Part shown: in pieces, positions 24,661 to 29,945 of the stretch
How the letters are laid out: each line of letters opens with the position of its first letter
Position numbering within the stretch: position 1 is the stretch's first letter
Virus record (IMG/VR): IMGVR_UViG_3300038701_000859
Coordinates: 1 to 43,522 of that record
Reading direction: 5' to 3' (one strand)
DNA: 43,522 nucleotides
Origin: a virus
Notes under the pieces: model-generated
The model's input: only the letters and a program-made list of their open reading frames with translations
Database searches by the model: none
What the model was told of the DNA's origin: nothing
Made by a program: the position numbers and the translations under genes

Positions 24661-24699
24661 GTTATCCATATTTTTATTGCGGCAAATTAAAAGTGTGCT

Positions 24700-24723
24700 G
24701 GCTGTTTGTCCATCTTGATTCCT
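24700..24723 (-). repeat. Boundary element copy A
   Basis: Plus strand reads GTCCATCTTGATTCCT. On the minus strand this is AGGAATCA followed by ATGGACAAACAG, a ribosome site plus MDKQ start. It lies just beyond a terminator. Related copies at 25043-25070 and 25741-25757. Confidence 0.7.
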
Positions 24724-24738
24724 GTAGTAAAAAAAATT

Positions 24739-24762
24739 ACCGGGGCCCCGTAGGGCCCCGGT
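24739..24762 (-). terminator. Intrinsic terminator of the 24773-24940 gene
   Basis: Perfect 10-bp GC-rich stem (24739-24748 with 24753-24762), UACG tetraloop on the minus strand, followed by eight T within AATTTTTTTT. Confidence 0.9.
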
Positions 24763-24772
24763 GTGGTTGTGG

Positions 24773-24940
24773 CTAGTTTAGGCCGTCGCCGCCGTTGTGG
24801 GATTCGTTGTAGAGTGCGGTGGCTTCTTCGCTGTCGTAGCCGATGTACATGTGGTCTAGACGTGGTGTGTCGCATGTGCCGTCGCATCCGATGACGTAGG
24901 CGCCGCTGTTGACTCCGCGTGTGGTTTCGATCTGAAGCAT
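24773..24940 (-). CDS. Small hypothetical protein, 55 aa
   Basis: MLQIETTRGVNSGAYVIGCDG start; later a Cys (TCDTPR) and MYIGYDSEEATALYNESHNG. ATG at 24940 has GGGAG 5 bases upstream. It forms a single-gene unit with promoter P2 upstream and a strong terminator downstream. Unknown function. Confidence 0.65.
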   Translation of the reverse strand: MLQIETTRGVNSGAYVIGCDGTCDTPRLDHMYIGYDSEEATALYNESHNGGDGLN

Positions 24941-24983
24941 GGTGTCTCCCTGTGGTAGGCCCGGTCGCTGCCGGGATGACACC

Positions 24984-25009
24984 AGCTTAGCACGGTTTGC
25001 CAGATGGCA
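24984..25009 (-). promoter_or_regulatory. Minus-strand promoter P2 with palindromic operator
   Basis: Extended -10 TGCTAAGCT on the minus strand (hexamer 24984-24989), 44-49 bases before the start at 24940. A plus-strand palindrome TGCCAGATGGCA lies seven bases further upstream, overlapping the expected -35. Confidence 0.6.
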
Positions 25010-25042
25010 CAGTGTCTAGTGTGGTGACAATTTGGTAACAAT

Positions 25043-25070
25043 GCAGCCTGTTTGTCCATTTGATTCCTCT
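25043..25070 (-). repeat. Boundary element copy B
   Basis: Shares TTTGTCCATTTGATTCCTCT with copies A and C, and TTTGGTAACAAT (25031-25042) with copy C. On the minus strand it provides AGAGG and an ATG opening a 67-codon MDKQ frame (24856-25059) that crosses the P2 promoter. Confidence 0.7.
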
Positions 25071-25089
25071 ACCCCGACAGGGCAAAAAA

Positions 25090-25113
25090 GTACCCCCGCC
25101 GTAGCGGGGGTAC
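25090..25113 (-). terminator. Intrinsic terminator of the 25131-25630 gene pair
   Basis: Perfect 10-bp stem (25090-25099 with 25104-25113), UACG tetraloop on the minus strand, then TTTTTT. Confidence 0.9.
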
Positions 25114-25130
25114 TCCACTGGGAGAGTGGC

Positions 25131-25319
25131 CTAGTTGTCGTGTGTTGCCCTCACAAAGCGGCCACGATCAAAATTCGGGTTAGTCTCTCGAAACACCGAC
25201 ATAAGGTCATCGATCATTAAATCGAATTGCTGTTCGGCTGTGTAAGTGTGTCCTAGTTGAATCGATCGACGATAAGCCGCGAGGACTTTGGCTATTGCAA
25301 TAAAGTGTTTGCGTGACAT
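25131..25319 (-). CDS. Small conserved phage-type protein, 62 aa
   Basis: MSRKHFIAIAKVLAAYRRS, then LMIDDLMSVFRETNPNFDRGRF. This helical pattern (SRKHF-IA-A at the start, NPNFDR-RF at the end) recalls a small protein family widespread in actinobacterial and aquatic phages; its function is not known to me. AAGGAG site upstream; the start overlaps the preceding stop (TAATG). Confidence 0.75.
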   Translation of the reverse strand: MSRKHFIAIAKVLAAYRRSIQLGHTYTAEQQFDLMIDDLMSVFRETNPNFDRGRFVRATHDN

Positions 25320-25630
25320 TACTTGTTCTCCTTAATTTTCAGCAATTCCCGAAGGCCTTTGCCCTTTTCAATTGTTAGGTATGCCATAGTCCCGTACGGG
25401 TAGGCACTAAGCCGATCAACGGCTATTTTCTCCGCGGTGTCGGCTGCCGAATAGTGCTCAGAGGTCCACAGCCGCTGCCACTCCATGCCTTTGTGGTGGT
25501 CGCGGGCAATAATCGCCCGATAGGTTAGCGGCGTGTCCGCCGGGTTATATTCCTGCTCACCTTCACACACTGAGCAGAATGGCGTGCAATCAAAATTGCC
25601 CTCATGATTAGGGCACTGAGTCGTGTCCAT
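25319..25630 (-). CDS. Hypothetical zinc-binding protein, 103 aa
   Basis: N-terminal Cys/His cluster (CPNHEGNFDCTPFCSVCEGE) likely binds zinc, followed by an alpha/beta region (LTYRAIIARDHHKGMEWQRL; TAEKIAVDRLSAYPYGTMAYLTIEKG). ATG at 25630 has GGGAG at suitable distance, better than GTG at 25633. First gene of a two-gene unit under P3. Confidence 0.65.
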   Translation of the reverse strand: MDTTQCPNHEGNFDCTPFCSVCEGEQEYNPADTPLTYRAIIARDHHKGMEWQRLWTSEHYSAADTAEKIAVDRLSAYPYGTMAYLTIEKGKGLRELLKIKENK

Positions 25631-25669
25631 CACTCTCCCTTACTGTCGGAACCTTTCCGAACTACCCCA

Positions 25670-25696
25670 ACACTAGCACAGATTGACAAAAGGCAA
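25670..25696 (-). promoter_or_regulatory. Minus-strand promoter P3
   Basis: Extended -10 TGCTAGTGT on the minus strand (hexamer 25670-25675), 40-45 bases before the start. The plus-strand element TTGACAAAAGGCAA (25683-25696) matches the operator-like motif of P2 and P4. Confidence 0.5.
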
Positions 25697-25740
25697 AGCC
25701 CTAGTTTGGTAACAATCAGATAACGGCAGCCAGCCAAAAA

Positions 25741-25757
25741 GTCCATTTGATTCCTCT
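25741..25757 (-). repeat. Boundary element copy C
   Basis: GTCCATTTGATTCCTCT is identical to part of copy B. It lies between the 25775 terminator and P3. TTTGGTAACAAT recurs at 25705-25716. Confidence 0.7.
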
Positions 25758-25774
25758 GATCAGACCCACGAGAA

Positions 25775-25802
25775 AACCCCCGACCCTTGCGGGCCGGGGG
25801 TT
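25775..25802 (-). terminator. Intrinsic terminator of the 25807-26065 unit
   Basis: Stem 25775-25786 with 25791-25802 (one mismatch), 4-nt loop, then TTTT on the minus strand. It begins 5 bases after the stop of the tiny 21-aa gene. Confidence 0.8.
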
Positions 25803-25806
25803 GTCC

Positions 25807-25872
25807 CTATCCGATGACCGATGCGGCGACTATGGCAATGAGCACCACAGCCAGCTGCCACCTAGCTGGCAT
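25807..25872 (-). CDS. Tiny hydrophobic protein, 21 aa
   Basis: ATG at 25872 overlaps the end of the preceding gene. MPARWQLAVVLIAIVAASVI is a basic start followed by one membrane span. The terminator follows within 5 bases, so it is on the transcript. Short but contextually well placed; possible membrane peptide. Confidence 0.45.
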   Translation of the reverse strand: MPARWQLAVVLIAIVAASVIG

Positions 25873-26065
25873 CAGACACCTCGGCCTCTTCGTAGCCATC
25901 CCAGCCAACAGTGCCCACCTCATAGCCGTAGTAATGTTTTAAATACTCGTCGTGCTCATTACCGATTAGCTGCTTCGCCAACTCAATAGCTGACTCTTTG
26001 CTCTCAGCCTCAACCTGAATGCTGTGGCTAATGACCTCACCCAGCGTCACAATGTATCCGTTCAT
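25862..26065 (-). CDS. Small hypothetical protein, 67 aa
   Basis: MNGYIVTLGEVISHSIQVEAESKESAIELAKQLIGN resembles a small beta-alpha fold common in phages (I-x-V-T-L ... V-E-A-E-S-x-x-x-A-I-E-L-A). Acidic, Tyr-rich C-terminus. GGGAG ribosome site. First gene of the unit under P4. Unknown function. Confidence 0.7.
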   Translation of the reverse strand: MNGYIVTLGEVISHSIQVEAESKESAIELAKQLIGNEHDEYLKHYYGYEVGTVGWDGYEEAEVSDAS

Positions 26066-26105
26066 TTTCTCTCTCCCAATCTGTCGCCACTATGACGACA
26101 CCACC

Positions 26106-26132
26106 AGCCTAACACACTTTGCCAGACGGCAA
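26106..26132 (-). promoter_or_regulatory. Minus-strand promoter P4 with palindromic operator
   Basis: Extended -10 TGTTAGGCT on the minus strand (hexamer 26106-26111), 41-46 bases before the 26065 start. Plus-strand TTTGCCAGACGGCAA (26118-26132) repeats the P2 operator-like element with the same 7-base gap. Confidence 0.6.
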
Positions 26133-26377
26133 CACTAAAACGATGTTGTATCACGGCAACGAATTCTTCTATTTGACCCCTATTTTGTCTTGTGGCTGGA
26201 GAATCTGTGATACGCTAACTGTGTGGCCTCCAGACGGCATGCATGTAAACGCCCTCCGATCTGGGGGCCACTTGCTGTGTACGCTAACTGCCGTGGGTTT
26301 GTATAGTAGGAGGCTGCTGATTTGTATAACAGGTTTTGTATAGTAAGTCGTGCAGTTTTGGTATAGTAGAAGTAATT

Positions 26378-26417
26378 GTTCCCCTCGTTGGCTTCGGCTA
26401 GTCGGGGGGACTTGTTT
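26378..26417 (+). terminator. Candidate terminator or leader hairpin with UUCG loop
   Basis: 15-position stem (26378-26392 with 26397-26411) with several G-U pairs and one C-C mismatch, UUCG tetraloop closed by C-G, followed by TTGTTTTTG. It would end transcripts from the TATAGT boxes. Confidence 0.55.
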
Positions 26418-26556
26418 TTGACAGGATCTGTGTCAGGTGTGGCAGAACTGTACCGGTTTCGGTATAGTTTTGACATTTGTCGGCGTTCGCACACATTAAT
26501 GGTTTGTCGGCGTACTGCTACTTTTGTCAGAACCTTATGTTTTTGTAAAGGTTTGG

Positions 26557-26568
26557 TATCCTGTAGGC
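26557..26568 (+). promoter_or_regulatory. Candidate leaderless promoter for the 26569 gene
   Basis: TATCCT at 26557-26562, six bases, then ATG at 26569. No Shine-Dalgarno. Confidence 0.5.
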
Positions 26569-27588
26569 ATGGTTGATACTTCTTCGCTTGCTGGTGTGCT
26601 TCGTGCATCTAATCAGCGGCGTAGGCGTCCTGCGGGGGAGCCACCTAATCAGACGCGAACACAACGTGAAGAGCGTGTGCCGGTGTCTCCTTATGAGGGT
26701 CAGCCGACGATGGATCAGGCGTATAACGAAACGTTTGAGCGGGAGATTGAGGCTCCTGTCGCTAGGCCGGTTAAGGAAGCTTTTTCTGATTTCTTTTTAC
26801 CGTATTCTGCTCCGGCTGCCCGTAGTGGTGAGTTGGGTTTGGGGGATGTGGCGAAGGACGCTGCGGGGTATGTTGCTGGTGGTGTGATTGGTCGTGGTGT
26901 GACAAAGGGGTTACAGGGTGCGGCTCCAATGTTTGAGGAAGCGGCACGGCGTGTCCCAAGAAACGTCCCTATTGCTCTTGCCGAATTTTTACAGTTTCCT
27001 AAGACTGGCTATGACAAAAATCTTGTAAGTCGGGCAACAGGTCAATCTAACGTTAAATTGTTTGATGATTTTTTCGGGCAGACTGATGAGATCATTCCTC
27101 GGGGCACTGAGTTGTATCGGGCTCCGACTGCTTCACAAGTTACGCCTTCCCGTTATTCGCAGAGTGTTCCTATGCCACGTGATGTGGGGGCAGAGTTTTT
27201 ACCTGGGCGTGTTCAATCGTTTGGTAATTCGGCTGATTTGAACCGGTTGGGTGCGTTGATGCGTGGTCTTGGCGAGGATACTGGGGGTGCTCAATGGCGG
27301 AACCCTGGAATGGTGTCAATTACGACAATGGATGATATTCCTGGCATTAAAGATTTGCCCCAATTTTTGTCTAGGTATGCGGACGATATTCCCGAAAATT
27401 TGCCGATAGAGAGTAATTTTGTGGGAGAAGGTTTGTTGGGTCCTGCCACTCAATACATTTTGCGTGATTTCAATCCGGGTAACATTCCTGCTTCGTTGCG
27501 TGGTGCGGATGGTCGTTTAACTCAACCGTTGGGCCAAGCGGATTACCAAGTTCCGACATGGATCTTTGAAGCGTTCCGAGGTAACTAA
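26569..27588 (+). CDS. Unrecognised protein, 339 aa, possible ADP-ribosyltransferase-like fold
   Basis: I choose the ATG at 26569 because TATCCT lies exactly six bases upstream; the 15-codon longer frame would begin inside the promoter. Residues 1-60 are basic and Pro-rich (QRRRRPAGEPP). About residues 85-115 form a Gly/Ala-rich amphipathic stretch (DAAGYVAGGVIGRG). About 155-260 contain RGTELYRAP, PGRVQSFG and WRNPGMVSITTMDD, which loosely recall the R...S-T-S pattern of ART enzymes; no secure catalytic Glu is visible. Alternatives are a virion internal protein or a wholly new family. It precedes a double-HTH regulator. Confidence 0.6.
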   Translation: MVDTSSLAGVLRASNQRRRRPAGEPPNQTRTQREERVPVSPYEGQPTMDQAYNETFEREIEAPVARPVKEAFSDFFLPYSAPAARSGELGLGDVAKDAAGYVAGGVIGRGVTKGLQGAAPMFEEAARRVPRNVPIALAEFLQFPKTGYDKNLVSRATGQSNVKLFDDFFGQTDEIIPRGTELYRAPTASQVTPSRYSQSVPMPRDVGAEFLPGRVQSFGNSADLNRLGALMRGLGEDTGGAQWRNPGMVSITTMDDIPGIKDLPQFLSRYADDIPENLPIESNFVGEGLLGPATQYILRDFNPGNIPASLRGADGRLTQPLGQADYQVPTWIFEAFRGN

Positions 27589-27660
27589 GCTACCGTTTTT
27601 ACGTTCGCTACGCTACCGTTTTACACCCTAATACGCTAAAACATGTGGTACTCTAAACTC
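27589..27660 (+). promoter_or_regulatory. Regulator gene promoter with repeats and leaderless start
   Basis: GCTACCGTTTT occurs twice (27589, 27612), then TACGCTAAA at 27632-27640, then TACTCT at 27649-27654 with exactly six bases to ATG 27661. The GCTACCGTTTT pair may be an operator for the encoded regulator. Confidence 0.5.
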
Positions 27661-28185
27661 ATGCAAAACCCCTACGTGAGACTTCGTGAACTGTGCGGCA
27701 TGTCGCAAAAAGCGTTCGCTGCTAAACACGGCTTCGGCAAAATGACAATGGTGTATTTAGAGTCGGGGATGTATACGTCTGTGTCGGATCGTCAAAATGT
27801 GGCGTTGGGGAAGGAATGCTATGAGAAAGGCGTCAACGCTAAAGAGGTACTTTTTGAGGAGTATCAGGTTAGGTCGCTTAATGAAGCATATTATCAGTGG
27901 CGTGTCAGTGAACGTGTGGAACACGCGCCTACCGTTTTGGCTAAGGTTTCGCCTCCTTTTGTGGGCGATTCGGAGTTGTCTCCTGTTGCTTGCCTTGTTC
28001 GTGATACGACCAAATCTCTTCAAGGCTTCTGCAAGGTTTTAAAACTGCCTTCGATCACCATGTCCAGGTATATGCGTGGTGAAACAATTGCAATGCCCGG
28101 TGAGTTGCGTACCGCCCTGTCGGACGCAAAATGGCCGTTCGTGGACGAACTAGAAACGGCGCAAGCAAAATGGCGGGTACGCTGA
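27661..28185 (+). CDS. XRE-family regulator with probable second HTH, 174 aa
   Basis: N-terminal HTH: RLRELCGMSQKAFAAKHGFG then MTMVYLESG, the XRE pattern. A second HTH-like unit lies at about residues 125-160: SLQGFCKVLKLPSITMSRYM then RGETIAMPGELRTAL. The linker is charged. ATG 27661 is preferred over 27643 because of the leaderless -10 spacing. Likely a transcriptional regulator of this divergent region; no integrase is present, so a lysogeny repressor role is unsupported. Stop overlaps the next ATG (TGATG). Confidence 0.75.
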   Translation: MQNPYVRLRELCGMSQKAFAAKHGFGKMTMVYLESGMYTSVSDRQNVALGKECYEKGVNAKEVLFEEYQVRSLNEAYYQWRVSERVEHAPTVLAKVSPPFVGDSELSPVACLVRDTTKSLQGFCKVLKLPSITMSRYMRGETIAMPGELRTALSDAKWPFVDELETAQAKWRVR

Positions 28186-28268
28186 TGGTTTTTATTTTTG
28201 CCGCAATAATTGTGAGCGGTTGTATTACCATGCTGATCGGCATGGTGTTGGAAAAGAAAGGAATGTGA
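28185..28268 (+). CDS. Tiny membrane peptide, 27 aa
   Basis: MVFIFAAIIVSGCITMLIGM is one hydrophobic span followed by a basic tail (EKKGM). Start overlaps the regulator stop. Single-span phage peptides can be toxins or lysis aids; no specific evidence here. Confidence 0.5.
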   Translation: MVFIFAAIIVSGCITMLIGMVLEKKGM

Positions 28269-28270
28269 CC

Positions 28271-28393
28271 ATGTTGGCAGGGTACAAGAAAAAGAAAAAA
28301 GTTCTCGACGTGGCAAAAGAATACACTTCAATGCCTAACGATCAATACGAATGGCGTGTGTATTGGAAAGACATGGGCGAACTGTTAAAGTAG
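28271..28393 (+). CDS. Small basic protein, 40 aa
   Basis: Starts MLAGYKKKKKVLDVAKEY, then aromatic YEWRVYWKDMGELLK. AAAGGA ribosome site 8 bases before ATG. Unknown; possibly nucleic-acid-binding given the Lys run. Confidence 0.5.
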   Translation: MLAGYKKKKKVLDVAKEYTSMPNDQYEWRVYWKDMGELLK

Positions 28394-28397
28394 TCAC
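28386..28397 (+). promoter_or_regulatory. Candidate leaderless promoter for the 28398 gene
   Basis: TAAAGT at 28386-28391, six bases, then ATG; overlaps the end of the previous gene. No clear Shine-Dalgarno. Confidence 0.4.
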
Positions 28398-28754
28398 ATG
28401 GCTTTTTATGTTGCAAAATCACGTACCGGTTGGAAAGTAACCGACGACGACCGAAACCTCATCAGCGACCACGAAACAAAACGTGCCGCACAAGACGAAA
28501 TGGTGGCCCTGTCGGCCGCGCAAGACATGGAAGCTGGCGGTGAAGCAGGTTTACCCGAAAACTACCGACCCGCGTTAGCGGAAGACGTACCCCCAGGTGG
28601 GGCATGTGGAACATGCACATTTTTCGACGAAAGCAAGATCTCCGAAGATGGCACCCAAGCATGGTGCACCAAATGGGACGACTGGGCAGACGGCGGCTTC
28701 TACTGTGACTCGTGGGAACAAAAACAAATGGGCCAAGAAAAAACCCCCGCCTAA
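28398..28754 (+). CDS. Cys-rich protein, 118 aa
   Basis: N-terminal FYVAKSRTGWKVTDDDRNLIS looks like a small beta domain, then a helical part. A C-terminal four-Cys unit follows (GGACGTCTFFDE ... AWCTKWDDWADGGFYCDSWE), likely binding zinc or an Fe-S cluster. The stop codon lies in the loop of its own terminator. I do not recognise a family with confidence. Confidence 0.7.
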   Translation: MAFYVAKSRTGWKVTDDDRNLISDHETKRAAQDEMVALSAAQDMEAGGEAGLPENYRPALAEDVPPGGACGTCTFFDESKISEDGTQAWCTKWDDWADGGFYCDSWEQKQMGQEKTPA

Positions 28755-28766
28755 AGCGGGGGTTTT
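28740..28766. terminator. Terminator overlapping the 28398 gene stop
   Basis: Perfect 11-bp stem (28740-28750 with 28756-28766), loop CTAAA holding the stop codon, followed by TTATTTT. The A-run on the left also suits minus-strand termination of the facing gene. Confidence 0.85.
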
Positions 28767-28775
28767 TATTTTCGA

Positions 28776-28994
28776 TCACATGCGTTGCTGGTTTTGCATC
28801 ATCCGCATTAAAGCTTCCAAACGCGGATCAGCCATAGGTTGAGGCATCTGCCCACCACCCTGCTTCAACAACTCCATCATCATCTCAGTATTCGCACCAT
28901 TACCATTACCGATCATGCCCTGAGAAAAACTACCCTCAGGCATCATCGGCATCTGATTCATAGCGCCCTTACCACTCTTTGGCATATTTGGCAT
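28776..28994 (-). CDS. Methionine-rich small protein, 72 aa
   Basis: Begins MPNMP and contains 16 Met in 72 residues (for example QMPMMPEGS, TEMMMELL, ALMRMMQNQQRM). The C-terminal half is helical. Start overlaps the upstream stop (TAATG). It shares MPNMP and the Met/Gln-rich helical end with its upstream neighbour, so the pair is probably a tandem duplication. No known family recognised. Confidence 0.6.
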   Translation of the reverse strand: MPNMPKSGKGAMNQMPMMPEGSFSQGMIGNGNGANTEMMMELLKQGGGQMPQPMADPRLEALMRMMQNQQRM

Positions 28995-29206
28995 TACATC
29001 GATCCCATTCTGCGTTGCATCGCTTGCATCATCACTTGTTCAGGAATACTCATCGGACGATTAGGTGCAGGCAAAGCCAAATTCACATTCTGACCCATCA
29101 TCGACGGAGCCTGTTGACGACTAGAAGGAGTAGCAGCACTCATAGGACCACGAGTACGTGGCATACTAGAACTCTGAGGGTTCGCATCAGACGGCATATT
29201 AGGCAT
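28994..29206 (-). CDS. Methionine-rich small protein, 70 aa
   Basis: MPNMPSDANPQSSSMPRTRG start and 12 Met in 70 residues, ending in a Met/Gln helix (PEQVMMQAMQRRMGSM). ATG at 29206 is chosen because TACAAT on the minus strand (29213-29218) lies exactly six bases upstream; the frame continues 5' but that part runs antisense to the TerS-like gene. Divergent from that gene. Unknown function. Confidence 0.55.
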   Translation of the reverse strand: MPNMPSDANPQSSSMPRTRGPMSAATPSSRQQAPSMMGQNVNLALPAPNRPMSIPEQVMMQAMQRRMGSM

Positions 29207-29218
29207 AAGGATATTGTA
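29207..29218 (-). promoter_or_regulatory. Candidate leaderless promoter for the Met-rich pair
   Basis: Minus-strand TACAAT (29213-29218), six bases, ATG at 29206. It overlaps the ribosome site of the divergent TerS-like gene. Confidence 0.4.
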
Positions 29219-29219
29219 C

Positions 29220-29945
29220 ATGGACAACCCCACTATTGAGCAAGTAGCCGACGGCATTGTCGTACACGCCCCCGACGGAGAGACAAAAAACATCCCCACC
29301 CCCAAAGGGTACGACACCAAAACATTTCGACACATTGTCATCGCATTCCACACCGCCTACCTCAGGCACGGCAAAAATCCATCCGTAGATCAAATTTACG
29401 AGGTGTGGCCCAAAACCACGAAGAAAAACATCAGCGGCATCATGGGTACGCTAGAGTTTCGGAATGCGTTGCAACACCGAGGCATCCAATACGACCCCAA
29501 AGATGGCCTCTCAATGGAACAACACACCGTCCTGTTGAAACTGGCTGACCCGTTTGATCGGAGGGGCCTGTCGTCAAAACTTAAAGACATGGGTGTCCCG
29601 ATGGCTCGGTTTCAAGCATGGCAAAAACAACCCCTGTTTAGTGAACTATTAAACCAACAAACCAAAGCCAACTATGAAGAAGCCCTACCGGTGATCCGAC
29701 AACGGTTAATTGGTAACGCTGAAGCGGGAGATCAGAAAGCAATCGAACTGGTTTTTGCGATGACGGGTGAGTGGAATCCTCAACAACAACATTTGGATGA
29801 TGCGAAAACTATTATTTTGAAGATTGTTGAGGCTATAATTAAACATGTTAAAGACCGGGACGTGCGGGAGGCAATTCTTGCTGATGTGTCGCTTTACGCT
29901 GGTACACTGTCAGCGGTAGGTTCACAGAAATCCCTGGAGCAATAA
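29220..29945 (+). CDS. Probable terminase small subunit, 241 aa
   Basis: N-terminal helices with a DNA-binding look (KTFRHIVIAFHTAYLRHGKNPSVDQIYEVWPKT), then SSKLKDMGVPMARFQAWQKQ, YEEALPVIRQRLIGNAEAGDQKAIELVFAMTGEWNPQ. The latter strongly recalls phage small-terminase proteins with an HTH plus oligomerisation helices. ATG at 29220 has AAGGA 8 bases upstream; TTG at 29214 is too close to the site. It opens the late plus-strand region, though the large terminase lies 6 kb downstream. The assignment is by pattern only. Confidence 0.55.
   Translation: MDNPTIEQVADGIVVHAPDGETKNIPTPKGYDTKTFRHIVIAFHTAYLRHGKNPSVDQIYEVWPKTTKKNISGIMGTLEFRNALQHRGIQYDPKDGLSMEQHTVLLKLADPFDRRGLSSKLKDMGVPMARFQAWQKQPLFSELLNQQTKANYEEALPVIRQRLIGNAEAGDQKAIELVFAMTGEWNPQQQHLDDAKTIILKIVEAIIKHVKDRDVREAILADVSLYAGTLSAVGSQKSLEQ

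Larger units (their letters stand above)
24323..24772. other. Gene-free structured region, candidate replication origin
   Basis: No supported gene in about 450 bases, apart from a promoter at its left edge and a terminator at its right. It holds a 19-bp perfect inverted repeat (24426-24469), a compound hairpin (24489-24525), a short perfect hairpin (24545-24560), two 18-bp direct repeats (24606-24623, 24643-24660) and TTATCCATA (24662-24670), near the DnaA-box consensus. An AT-rich stretch follows. An 8-codon MDKQ frame begins at 24713 on the minus strand. Confidence 0.5.
26133..26568 (+). promoter_or_regulatory. Gene-free control region with repeated promoter-like boxes
   Basis: No supported gene. 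From left: two TACGCTAACTG repeats (26211-26221, 26280-26290) flanking a 12-bp hairpin (26223-26234 with 26260-26271). Then TATAGT-type boxes at 26302, 26325 (TATAAC), 26339, 26362 and 26463. A UUCG-loop hairpin followed by TTGTTTTTG (26378-26417) looks like a terminator. TATCCT (26557-26562) serves the next gene. A short untranslated transcript is possible. Confidence 0.55.

Noticed and set aside
24856-25059. 67-aa minus frame beginning MDKQ with an AGAGG site
   Set aside because: It runs through promoter P2 and out of frame over the better-supported 55-aa gene; I treat its start as a repeated boundary element instead.
26378-26417. tRNA-like or tmRNA-like structure
   Set aside because: Only a single long stem with a UUCG loop is present; no cloverleaf or CCA end could be drawn.
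26180-26608. 142-codon minus-strand frame across the control region
   Set aside because: Composition is random-like, it spans promoters and hairpins, and its start lies inside the 26569 gene.
27661-28185. XRE protein as a lysogeny repressor of a temperate phage
   Set aside because: No integrase, excisionase, ParA/B or attachment site seen, and polymerase Tyr431 suggests a virulent lifestyle.
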